Assembly: GCA_023453725.1 (NCBI GenBank)
Contig: JAEXTB010000232.1
Span: forward strand, 1-5,571
Length of the DNA stretch: 5,571 nt
Origin: Bacillota bacterium
Lineage (GTDB): Bacteria; Bacillota; Clostridia; Christensenellales; CAG-138
Reading direction: 5' to 3'
The translations under genes and the position numbers were made by a program. The notes beneath the pieces are model-generated. The model saw nothing but the letters and a program-made list of their open reading frames with translations. It made no database searches and had not been told where the DNA came from. Shown here piece by piece: positions 1 to 4,947 of the stretch. Each line of letters starts with the position of its first letter. Position 1 is the first letter of the stretch.

Positions 1-507
1 GCGCTACCCGGCAACATTCTGATTGAAAAAGCGCTTTCCGCCATGCTGCTTGAGCGCGAAGAGCGCTGCGTTCTATATTTTGATATCGATAACTTCAAGG
101 CGTACAACGACGTCTACGGCTTTGAAAACGGAGACCGCGTCATTAAGCACCTGGCGCTGTGCATCGAGGCGAACCTGCCGGAGGATGCGTTTATCGGCCA
201 TGTGGGAGGAGACGATTTTGTAGGCATTGTGGCAGTTGAAAACGTGGACGAGCTTTGCCGCGCGCTCATTGCGGATTTTGACCTGAGCATACGCGCGTTT
301 TATAAAACGGAGGATGCGCAAAACGGTTACATCATCACAAAAAACAGGCAGGGGATGGTAGAGCAGTTCCCCATGATCTCGCTCTCCATTGCGGGTGTAA
401 AGGTTTCTGAAAACCGCTTCTGCGATGTATATTCCCTCTCTGCCGAGGCAAGCCGCATCAAAAAGGAATGCAAGCTCATGCCCGGGAGTTCCTATCTAAT
501 TCTATAA
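1..507 (+). CDS. GGDEF domain protein, C-terminal part (5' end outside window)
   Basis: The reading frame is open from base 1 (A-L-P-G-N-I-L-I-E...) to a TAA at 505-507, so the 168 visible residues are the C-terminal end of a longer protein. LPGN near the left edge, FDIDNFKAYND, YGFENGD and HVGGDDF follow the usual order of a diguanylate cyclase (GGDEF) domain, which makes cyclic di-GMP from two GTP. The signature is GGDDF rather than GGDEF, and no RxxD inhibitory site precedes it (EDAF stands there), so product inhibition through that site is unlikely and catalysis is uncertain. The late FPMISLSIAGV segment fits GGDEF domains found at the C-terminus of EAL-CBS-GGDEF or CBS-GGDEF proteins, but any N-terminal domains are off the window. 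The first in-frame Met (43) lies inside the domain and is not the real start. A terminator follows about 40 bp downstream. Confidence 0.9.
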   Translation, partial: ALPGNILIEKALSAMLLEREERCVLYFDIDNFKAYNDVYGFENGDRVIKHLALCIEANLPEDAFIGHVGGDDFVGIVAVENVDELCRALIADFDLSIRAFYKTEDAQNGYIITKNRQGMVEQFPMISLSIAGVKVSENRFCDVYSLSAEASRIKKECKLMPGSSYLIL

Positions 508-548
508 CTGATTCCCGCGATCCCTGCACCCCAAGACGGAATTTAAAG

Positions 549-576
549 CACCCTTGCTTTCGAAGGGTGTTTTTTT
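549..576 (+). terminator. rho-independent terminator after the GGDEF gene
   Basis: A perfect 7-bp stem, CACCCTT (549-555) with AAGGGTG (563-569), has a 7-nt loop and is followed directly by seven T residues (570-576). It lies 42 bp after the GGDEF stop codon and 41 bp before the next promoter, so it separates the two transcription units. Confidence 0.9.
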
Positions 577-616
577 CATAGTAATTCTATATCCTTACCG
601 TTATTCTCAAAAAAGG

Positions 617-645
617 TTGACGCTTTTGCCTGCGGAGGTTATGAT
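617..645 (+). promoter_or_regulatory. sigma-A type promoter for the desulfidase/ECF operon
   Basis: The -35 box TTGACG (617-622) and the -10 box TATGAT (640-645) are 17 bp apart, each one mismatch from consensus. The expected transcription start near 652 leaves a leader of only about 27 nt before the ATG at 679. That is too short for a riboswitch or attenuator, so expression is probably constitutive or controlled by a protein binding over the promoter. Confidence 0.8.
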
Positions 646-678
646 AGATACACACATCAGTACAGGAATGGATCAAAT

Positions 679-1278
679 ATGCCGGAAAAACAACCTCCAA
701 TTGACCGTTTGCCAATGGGCGTTATGGCGGTATGCCATTGCGTATTGAATCCTGCCGCCAAAGTCATTTCCTTTCATCAGGAGGAATACGAGGAGGAGCG
801 TGCTTTGCGCGAACAGGCGCTAAAAGCTCTGCGCGAAAACGGGGTGGGGCTTGTTCAGCTTCCCTGCCCGGAGTTTACAATGTATGGCGCGCTCAGGTGG
901 GGGCATGTCAAAGAGCAGTTTGACAATCCTTTCTTCCGGGCGCATTGCCGGAAGCTTCTTGCGCCGATCGTTGCGCAATTGTTGGAATATGCCACGCATC
1001 CGGAACGGTTCCATCTCTTTGGCGTGCTTGGCGTAGACGGCAGCCCGAGCTGCGGCGTAAAAAAGACGTGCACTGGCGATTGGGGCGGGGAACTCTACTG
1101 CGCAGGACAAACGCAACGGCCGCTTAACCCAGCCCGGGAAGTGGAGGGACAGGGCGTATTGATAGAGGAGCTTATGGCGCTGCTGCAGGAACATGATCTT
1201 TCCCTGCCAATTTTATCGTTTCAAGAGGTTACACCTGAGTTTTTAAAGCGTTTTTCAAATAACATCAAAGGAGTATAA
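679..1278 (+). CDS. TudS-related putative desulfidase (CD3072-like, DUF523 relative)
   Basis: A 199-residue cytoplasmic protein with no signal peptide. It keeps the cysteine pattern of the TudS/DUF523 group: C19/C21 in the N-terminal AVCHCVLN segment (where DUF523 has its first Cys near the start), C63 in LPCPEF, and C125 in GSPSCG, followed by C131 and C141. In TudS, three such cysteines hold a [4Fe-4S] cluster whose free iron takes sulfur from thiouracil-type substrates. By analogy this protein may remove sulfur from a thiolated small molecule; that is inference. The overall sequence and the neighbouring gene match what I recall as the CD3072 family of TudS-related putative desulfidases. 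AGGA at 664-667 lies 11 nt before the ATG, a slightly long but workable spacing. The stop is 1 bp before the ECF S-component start, so the two are almost certainly co-transcribed. Confidence 0.82.
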   Translation: MPEKQPPIDRLPMGVMAVCHCVLNPAAKVISFHQEEYEEERALREQALKALRENGVGLVQLPCPEFTMYGALRWGHVKEQFDNPFFRAHCRKLLAPIVAQLLEYATHPERFHLFGVLGVDGSPSCGVKKTCTGDWGGELYCAGQTQRPLNPAREVEGQGVLIEELMALLQEHDLSLPILSFQEVTPEFLKRFSNNIKGV

Positions 1279-1279
1279 C

Positions 1280-1855
1280 ATGCGAAACGAAAAGACAAGG
1301 ACACTGGTATTCTGCGCCCTCGCCATCGCCGCCAATATTGTGCTCGGAGTCCTGACAAGTTCATTAAAGCTCCCGCTCTATCTTGACACCATCGGCACGG
1401 TATTTGTAGCGGTATATGCCGGTCCTTGGTACGCCGCGGCAGTCGGAGGATTGACCAATTTGCTGACCGGTATTCTATTTAACGTCAAGGACATTCCCTT
1501 TCTGCTGGTCAATGTCGTCATCGGCATCGTAGTCGGATTTATTGCAAAAAAATACTCTTTCAACTTCATCGTTGCGCTCATCACCGGCCTTATTCTGAGC
1601 ATCGTCGCTCCGCTCATCGGCACGCCAATCGGCATCTGGGTATATGGCGGGCTGACCGGCACGGGTATGGATTTCCTGTTCCTGTGGCTCAAGGAAAGCG
1701 GTAGTAGTATATTTGCCGCCTCCTTTATCCCCAAAGTCATCAACAATTTATTGGATAAAGTGGGTACCTGCCTGCTCGTGTATCTTATGTGGAAGAACTT
1801 CCCCATGCAGTATAAGCTGAAGGTAGCAGAGCCTACGCCCAAGACGGTGGCCTAA
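1280..1855 (+). CDS. ECF transporter S component (CD3073-like)
   Basis: A 191-residue, very hydrophobic protein with about six membrane segments (roughly residues 8-28, 37-66 in two parts, 72-89, 96-125, 143-172) and a short polar C-terminal tail. Size and topology are those of energy-coupling factor S components, the substrate-binding membrane subunits of ECF importers. The N-terminal segment (LAIAANIVLGVL), the YLDTIGTVFVAVYAGPW region and GGLTNLLTGI are typical of the family. No ATPase (EcfA) or EcfT gene is visible, so it would rely on a shared ECF module encoded elsewhere (group II arrangement). AAAGGAG (1267-1273) lies 6 nt before the ATG. It is translated just after the desulfidase gene (1-bp gap), matching the CD3072/CD3073 pair and suggesting that it imports the desulfidase substrate. 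Substrate unknown. Confidence 0.85.
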   Translation: MRNEKTRTLVFCALAIAANIVLGVLTSSLKLPLYLDTIGTVFVAVYAGPWYAAAVGGLTNLLTGILFNVKDIPFLLVNVVIGIVVGFIAKKYSFNFIVALITGLILSIVAPLIGTPIGIWVYGGLTGTGMDFLFLWLKESGSSIFAASFIPKVINNLLDKVGTCLLVYLMWKNFPMQYKLKVAEPTPKTVA

Positions 1856-1876
1856 ACTTTCATTGACTTTTTTCAA

Positions 1877-1943
1877 GGGCTTTGCCCCCGAATATGGGTT
1901 CCTAGGGTCGTTACGACCCTAGGCGGGGGTTGGGGCAGAGCCC
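1877..1943. repeat. nested inverted repeat, probable dispersed intergenic element
   Basis: An outer arm GGGCTTTGCCCC (1877-1888) pairs with GGGGCAGAGCCC (1932-1943) with one G-T wobble. Inside it, CCTAGGGTCG (1901-1910) and CGACCCTAGG (1914-1923) form a perfect 10-bp hairpin with loop TTA. The G- and C-run borders resemble short palindromic repeats that recur between genes in many Clostridia; I recall similar sequences but could not compare copies here. It lies between the ECF gene stop and the terminator of two convergent genes and contains no credible gene. Confidence 0.65.
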
Positions 1944-1954
1944 CAGTATATTTA

Positions 1955-1985
1955 AAAGCCCTCCGGCGCAATGCCGGAGGGCTTT
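1955..1985. terminator. bidirectional terminator between convergent operons
   Basis: A perfect 13-bp stem, AAAGCCCTCCGGC (1955-1967) with GCCGGAGGGCTTT (1973-1985), and a 5-nt loop. A T-rich stretch (TTTCTTCTCTCTTT) follows on the + strand, and TTTTAAATATA follows on the minus strand. It sits 13 bp past the TetR stop and about 100 bp past the ECF stop, so it can end both operons. Confidence 0.9.
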
Positions 1986-1998
1986 CTTCTCTCTTTAC

Positions 1999-2643
1999 CT
2001 AATCTGCCAGGAGTTTTTCCACCATATTGCAAAGCTCATCAATCAGCGCGTCCCCGTCTTTGTGCGGGTCGATGCCGGTATAGGCAATGAGCCGTTCGTG
2101 GTAGTATTCCGATGCAAACGAGAACTGGAAGGACAGCACGAGATTATCAAGCAGAAAAGCGAGGCAGCCTTCCTTGGCTCCGGTTCCCTCCGTATCCCTG
2201 CGGATGGCGCGGCGGTAGGAAGCGATGGTGCGTTCCTCAATCCGCCTGGCAAGCTGCGTTGCCATGGGAGAGGGGAGGGAAGATGTTACGCCAAGATAGA
2301 CGCTGTTGTAATCCGGATAGGTCAGCGCAAACTCACGCGCGCATAACAGCATGTGGCGGAAGAGCGCCACCGCGTCCCGCGGCTCACGCATTGTTTCAAT
2401 CACGGGCGCAAGCAGCGTCTGCGTGCCGTAATCCACCAGCGCCAGAAACAGTGCCTGCTTGGTTGTGAAATATTGAAACAGGGAGCCGACGCTTACGCCG
2501 GCCCGCCGGGCAATCAAGTTTGTGTTTGCAACATCAAAGCCATGCTGCGCAAACTCCGCCGCGGCAGCATCAAATACCTTCTTTTGCTTTTCGGGTGCAA
2601 GCCGCAGAAACACCTTTGTTGCATGCGGGGAAGAAAATTCCAT
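1999..2643 (-). CDS. TetR/AcrR family transcriptional regulator
   Basis: A 214-residue protein. The N-terminal part (about residues 17-64) has the three-helix TetR DNA-binding domain: KKVFDAAAAEFAQHGF, then the helix-turn-helix TNLIARRAGVSVGSLFQYF at 41-59, then a TKQAL segment leading into helix 4. Residues 65-214 form an all-helical ligand-binding and dimer domain with no recognisable ligand signature. Proteins of this family usually repress their own operon or a neighbour and release DNA on binding a small molecule. The start is fixed by GAGGAGG (2649-2655 on the opposite strand), 5 nt before the ATG. It is the second gene of a minus-strand operon, 19 bp after the sigma-region-2-like gene, and ends at the terminator at 1955-1985. 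Candidate targets are its own operon and the divergent spoIID, but no operator could be assigned. Confidence 0.92.
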   Translation of the reverse strand: MEFSSPHATKVFLRLAPEKQKKVFDAAAAEFAQHGFDVANTNLIARRAGVSVGSLFQYFTTKQALFLALVDYGTQTLLAPVIETMREPRDAVALFRHMLLCAREFALTYPDYNSVYLGVTSSLPSPMATQLARRIEERTIASYRRAIRRDTEGTGAKEGCLAFLLDNLVLSFQFSFASEYYHERLIAYTGIDPHKDGDALIDELCNMVEKLLAD

Positions 2644-2662
2644 GCCTGCCTCCTCTTATAGA

Positions 2663-3226
2663 CTAAAACAGCGGAAACAGCGTTTGGTTAAACCATGCGT
2701 AGCCAAGATCCCAGCGGGGAAGTATGGAAAGCGTACCCAGTAACCCGATGAGCACCCACAGCAGCAGCACGGCGGTAATGGAGAGCGATACTGCGGAGAC
2801 CCATGCAACACCCGGCTTGAGATCCTCTTTTTCCGGCAGGTTTTTGAGCCGCTTCATCGCGCGCTCTTCAAGGGCCGCAGCCTCCTCCTCCGTATACCGG
2901 CGGGGCTTGTCCACAGAATTAGAAACAGTCTTGGGCGTTTCCGGCGCTTCGCTTGCACCGCCCACGCGCATCATCCTGCTCAGGCGCACCTGCTTGGCGG
3001 TAAGCGCGTCCAGCCAGCCGTAAAGATCACCAAGGTACGGCCCCTTGGCGCGAATGGTTTGGTACATTTCCCGAAAAACGGCCACAACCACATGCTTGGC
3101 CTCTTCGTCGTTGTGCGTAGAATCGAACGCAATACGGTAGACCGTCTTGTTATAGCGTGTGTACAGTGTCGCAAAGGCTTCACGATCCCCCTGCTGGATA
3201 CGCCTCATCAATGCGTTGAGATCCAT
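2663..3226 (-). CDS. membrane-anchored sigma-70 region 2-like protein lacking region 4
   Basis: A 187-residue protein. Residues 1-85 resemble region 2 of ECF-type sigma-70 factors (LMRRIQQGDREAFATLYTRYNKTVY...), including GDREAF and the following helix that binds the core polymerase clamp. No region 4 (the -35-binding helix-turn-helix) follows. Instead there is a charged linker (about 90-138, with an E-rich coiled segment EEEAAALEERAMKRLKNL), one strong membrane helix (about 139-169) and a short tail ending FNQTLFPLF. It may be a degenerate sigma factor that binds polymerase or an anti-sigma partner at the membrane; the function is unknown. The start at 3226 is preferred because GGGGGAGG (3234-3241, opposite strand) lies 7 nt upstream; the in-frame ATG 14 codons earlier (3268) has no ribosome binding site. 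It is the first gene of an operon with the TetR gene. Confidence 0.75.
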   Translation of the reverse strand: MDLNALMRRIQQGDREAFATLYTRYNKTVYRIAFDSTHNDEEAKHVVVAVFREMYQTIRAKGPYLGDLYGWLDALTAKQVRLSRMMRVGGASEAPETPKTVSNSVDKPRRYTEEEAAALEERAMKRLKNLPEKEDLKPGVAWVSAVSLSITAVLLLWVLIGLLGTLSILPRWDLGYAWFNQTLFPLF

Positions 3227-3383
3227 ACCCGTACCTCCCCCTGTCGTTCTTTTCATTTTATCATGCAAAGTTCGACACGCAAAGGGGATGCCGTTGCGAT
3301 ACGCGCTTATTTTGTGCGAAAAATTCCCATGTTATCGCTCCGGTCATAATCCTGCCGCATAAACAATAGGCTGTAAGGCGGGG

Positions 3384-4397
3384 GTGTTGCCTGTGGAGCA
3401 TATCAACTGGAAACGGGTTTTTTCCATTGCGGGGCTTATTATATTGCTCATTCTGTTGCTGCGCGGCTGTATTTACGCATGCAGCAAGCAGCCGGATACG
3501 GCGGAACATGATGAGCCGGGGGCAGGGAGAACCGTCCAGGTCTACGTAAAAGAAACAGGGAAAACCGTTTCCATGCCGGTGGAAACCTATCTTGAACGGG
3601 TAGTGGCGGCGGAAATGCCCGCCTCTTTTCATGTGGAGGCGCTAAAAGCGCAGGCTGTTGCGGCGCGCACGTATACATACAAACGCATGGCGGACGGCGG
3701 CTGCACCAACGGCGCACAGCTTTGTACGGACAGCACCTGCTGCCAGGCGTATGACAGCGACGAGGACTGCCGCAAAAAGTGGGGTTCCGCCTACGAAAGC
3801 AATATGAAGAAGATCCATACCGCCGTTATAGAAACGCACGGCGAAGTAATGGAATACAACGGCGCGCTCATTGAGGCGCTCTACCACGCTGCATCCGGCG
3901 GGCAGACAGAGGACAGCGAGAACGTATTTGCTGCCGCGCGCCCGTATTTGCGAGGGGTGGAAAGTGAAAACGAGGTTGGGTCCAGCCATTTGCGGGATGA
4001 AGAGCGCATGACGCGCAAAGAGTTTGCCGCCGCCGTCAACAAGCAATGGTCCAAAGCGGGGCTCAAGGCTTCCTCTTTGGAAAAACAGGTGGAGATTGAG
4101 GAGCGCTTTAAAAGCGGGCGTGTGGAAACCATCCGTCTGGGCAAGGTGGAAGCGACAGGCCGGGAGCTGCGCGGCGCTCTAGAATTGCGGAGCGCATGGT
4201 TTACCATTGAGTTTACCGGCGATGAAGTCATTATCAACACGCGCGGCTATGGCCACGGCGTGGGCATGAGCCAATCCGGCGCCAACGGCATGGCGCAAGA
4301 GGGGAAGGACTATAGAGAAATCCTCATGCACTACTACACCGGCATACAGTTTGTGAATATGGAGGATGCGCAGACGCCAATTCCCAAGAAAGCATAA
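3384..4397 (+). CDS. spoIID: SpoIID, stage II sporulation protein D (engulfment lytic transglycosylase)
   Basis: A 337-residue protein, close to the usual SpoIID length. A single N-terminal membrane anchor (about residues 11-32) is followed by the extracytoplasmic SpoIID/LytB domain. The core segment ERVVAAEMPASFHVEALKAQ carries the expected catalytic Glu (E77), then AVAARTYT, and the C-terminal signature GYGHGVGMSQSGANGMA lies at 288-304. SpoIID works with SpoIIP and SpoIIM in the mother cell, cutting peptide-stripped glycan strands during forespore engulfment. The metal-site region reads CTNGAQLC...DSTCCQAY (C107, C114, C119, C120), where many clostridial SpoIID proteins have His residues. 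The start is not ATG: GTG at 3384 (5 nt after AAGG at 3375-3378) or TTG at 3387 both fit; GTG at 3393 is less likely. It diverges from the sigma-like/TetR operon. No terminator is visible before the tRNA promoter, so read-through into the tRNA is possible. Confidence 0.95.
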   Translation: MLPVEHINWKRVFSIAGLIILLILLLRGCIYACSKQPDTAEHDEPGAGRTVQVYVKETGKTVSMPVETYLERVVAAEMPASFHVEALKAQAVAARTYTYKRMADGGCTNGAQLCTDSTCCQAYDSDEDCRKKWGSAYESNMKKIHTAVIETHGEVMEYNGALIEALYHAASGGQTEDSENVFAAARPYLRGVESENEVGSSHLRDEERMTRKEFAAAVNKQWSKAGLKASSLEKQVEIEERFKSGRVETIRLGKVEATGRELRGALELRSAWFTIEFTGDEVIINTRGYGHGVGMSQSGANGMAQEGKDYREILMHYYTGIQFVNMEDAQTPIPKKA

Positions 4398-4417
4398 AGA
4401 AGCATGCAAGCTATGAA

Positions 4418-4445
4418 TTGACAAAACGCATCCGCATGGTACAAT
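4418..4445 (+). promoter_or_regulatory. strong sigma-A promoter for tRNA-Leu
   Basis: A perfect -35 box TTGACA (4418-4423), a 16-bp spacer and the -10 box TACAAT (4440-4445), preceded by an extended -10 TG at 4437-4438. It lies 62 bp before the mature tRNA 5' end and 20 bp after the spoIID stop, so the tRNA has its own strong promoter, as expected for a stable RNA. Confidence 0.88.
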
Positions 4446-4507
4446 ATTTTTACGCGCAATTGGTGGAGCATACCGGATTTGAGCCGCTCATCCCATTGCG
4501 CCGTTAT

Positions 4508-4590
4508 GCGGATGTGGCGGAACGGCATACGCAACGGACTTAAAATCCGTCGGGGAAACCTTAGGGGTTCAAATCCCCTCATCCGCACCA
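4508..4590 (+). tRNA. tRNA-Leu (anticodon UAA), CCA encoded
   Basis: The acceptor arms GCGGATG (4508-4514) and CATCCGC (4580-4586) pair fully, followed by discriminator A and an encoded CCA (4588-4590). The anticodon stem ACGGA (4534-4538)/TCCGT (4546-4550) closes a 7-nt loop with anticodon TAA at 4541-4543, reading UUA and UUG. A long variable arm (about 12 nt, 4551-4562) is typical of class II tRNAs such as Leu. The T arm is AGGGG-TTCAAAT-CCCCT (4563-4579). All class-defining parts are intact, so it should be functional. The 3' end is a common integration site for islands; copies of its T-arm sequence occur just downstream. Confidence 0.98.
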
Positions 4591-4629
4591 ACTAAAAAAG
4601 CCACCCGTTGGGTGGCTTTTTTAGTTGGT
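4587..4629 (+). terminator. rho-independent terminator of tRNA-Leu, overlapping its CCA end
   Basis: The left arm (4587-4606) and right arm (4610-4629) form a perfect 20-bp inverted repeat with a 3-nt loop GTT. The GC core is GCCACCC/GGGTGGC, and the T-run (4617-4622) lies in the right arm after that core. Because the left arm begins with the tRNA discriminator and CCA, the full hairpin would base-pair the tRNA 3' end; the functional terminator is probably the inner part with the T tract. Confidence 0.9.
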
Positions 4630-4790
4630 ATGAAATTCGAGGGGATTTGAAGCCGCTGCCGCGAAGCGGCAAAATTGCTCCAGTGGAGCGATTTTAGCGG
4701 CCGGGATTTCGTGCCTAGGCGTGACGAGCGCCGCACAGCGTGCAAGCTCGGCCTGCCGATGGCCGAAATCAAATCCCCTCATCTATACCA
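4626..4790. repeat. hairpin-rich repeat-like segment bounded by tRNA-Leu 3'-end copies
   Basis: No credible gene is seen here. The left border carries GAGGGGATTTGAA (4639-4651), an inverted copy of the tRNA T-arm. The right border carries TCAAATCCCCTCATC (4769-4783) plus a final ACCA (4787-4790), a direct copy of the tRNA 3' end exactly 200 bp downstream of the original. Between them lie consecutive stems: GCCGCT/AGCGGC (4652-4657/4665-4670), a near-perfect 11-bp stem AAAATTGCTCC/GGAGCGATTTT, the palindrome GCCTAGGC (4713-4720), CGAGC/GCTCG (4725-4729/4746-4750), and TCGGCC/GGCCGA (4748-4753/4761-4766). GATTTCG (4705-4711) can also pair with CGAAATC (4764-4770). The build resembles a MITE- or REP-like dispersed element; I recall similar GC-rich sequences in Clostridia but could not count copies. 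Confidence 0.6.
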
Positions 4791-4798
4791 GAAAGTTA

Positions 4799-4836
4799 AA
4801 ATACCGTTCTTCTTAGGGCGGTATTTCATTTTCTCA
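4799..4836 (+). terminator. possible weak terminator hairpin at the start of the AT-rich segment
   Basis: AAATACCG (4799-4806) pairs with CGGTATTT (4819-4826) around a 12-nt loop, followed by the T-rich CATTTTCTC. The long loop and short GC part make it weaker than the other terminators here. It could stop read-through from the tRNA and repeat region into the last gene. Confidence 0.4.
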
Positions 4837-4902
4837 ATAATAATCGGCAATATCTGATACACGAACTAAAAAAGATGGTGTAAAATGTAAATTTATATGT
4901 TA

Positions 4903-4914
4903 TTGTAATTACAA
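4903..4914. promoter_or_regulatory. perfect 12-bp palindrome, candidate operator for the right-edge gene
   Basis: TTGTAATTACAA (4903-4914) is perfectly self-complementary and lies 33 bp before the ATG at 4948. It overlaps TGTAAT (4905-4910), a possible -10 box, though no good -35 box is seen. Wider imperfect symmetry is present (GGTGT at 4877-4881, ACACC at 4914-4918). A dimeric repressor binding here would block initiation, but palindromes this short also arise by chance in AT-rich DNA. Confidence 0.35.
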
Positions 4915-4947
4915 CACCAAAAATATACAGCAAGGGGTTTTCTTTAT

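Noticed and set aside
646..678. Riboswitch or leader control ahead of the desulfidase/ECF operon
   Set aside because: The predicted leader is only about 27 nt, too short for a known riboswitch, and no hairpin is present.
554..748. Small + strand open frame over the terminator and promoter
   Set aside because: It spans the terminator hairpin, the promoter and the start of the desulfidase gene, has no ribosome binding site and no protein-like composition.
3227..3268. Longer N-terminus for the sigma-like gene starting at 3268
   Set aside because: The extra 14 residues span a strong Shine-Dalgarno sequence placed for the start at 3226, and no ribosome binding site precedes 3268.
3255..3283. Possible promoter for the sigma-like/TetR operon on the minus strand (TAAAAT with TTTGCG)
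   Set aside because: The -10-like box matches 5 of 6 but the -35 is weak, so it is not listed as a feature.
3344..3372. Possible sigma-E promoter for spoIID (TCATAAT, then AATAGGCT or CATAAACA)
   Set aside because: The -35-like box is good, but with correct spacing the -10 box is poor and transcription would start past or on the ribosome binding site. Sigma-E control is expected from the gene family, but I cannot place the site.
4569..4857. Open frames on both strands across the tRNA and the structured repeat segment
   Set aside because: They arise from overlap with the tRNA, its terminator and palindromic GC-rich repeats; no ribosome binding sites or protein-family features are seen.
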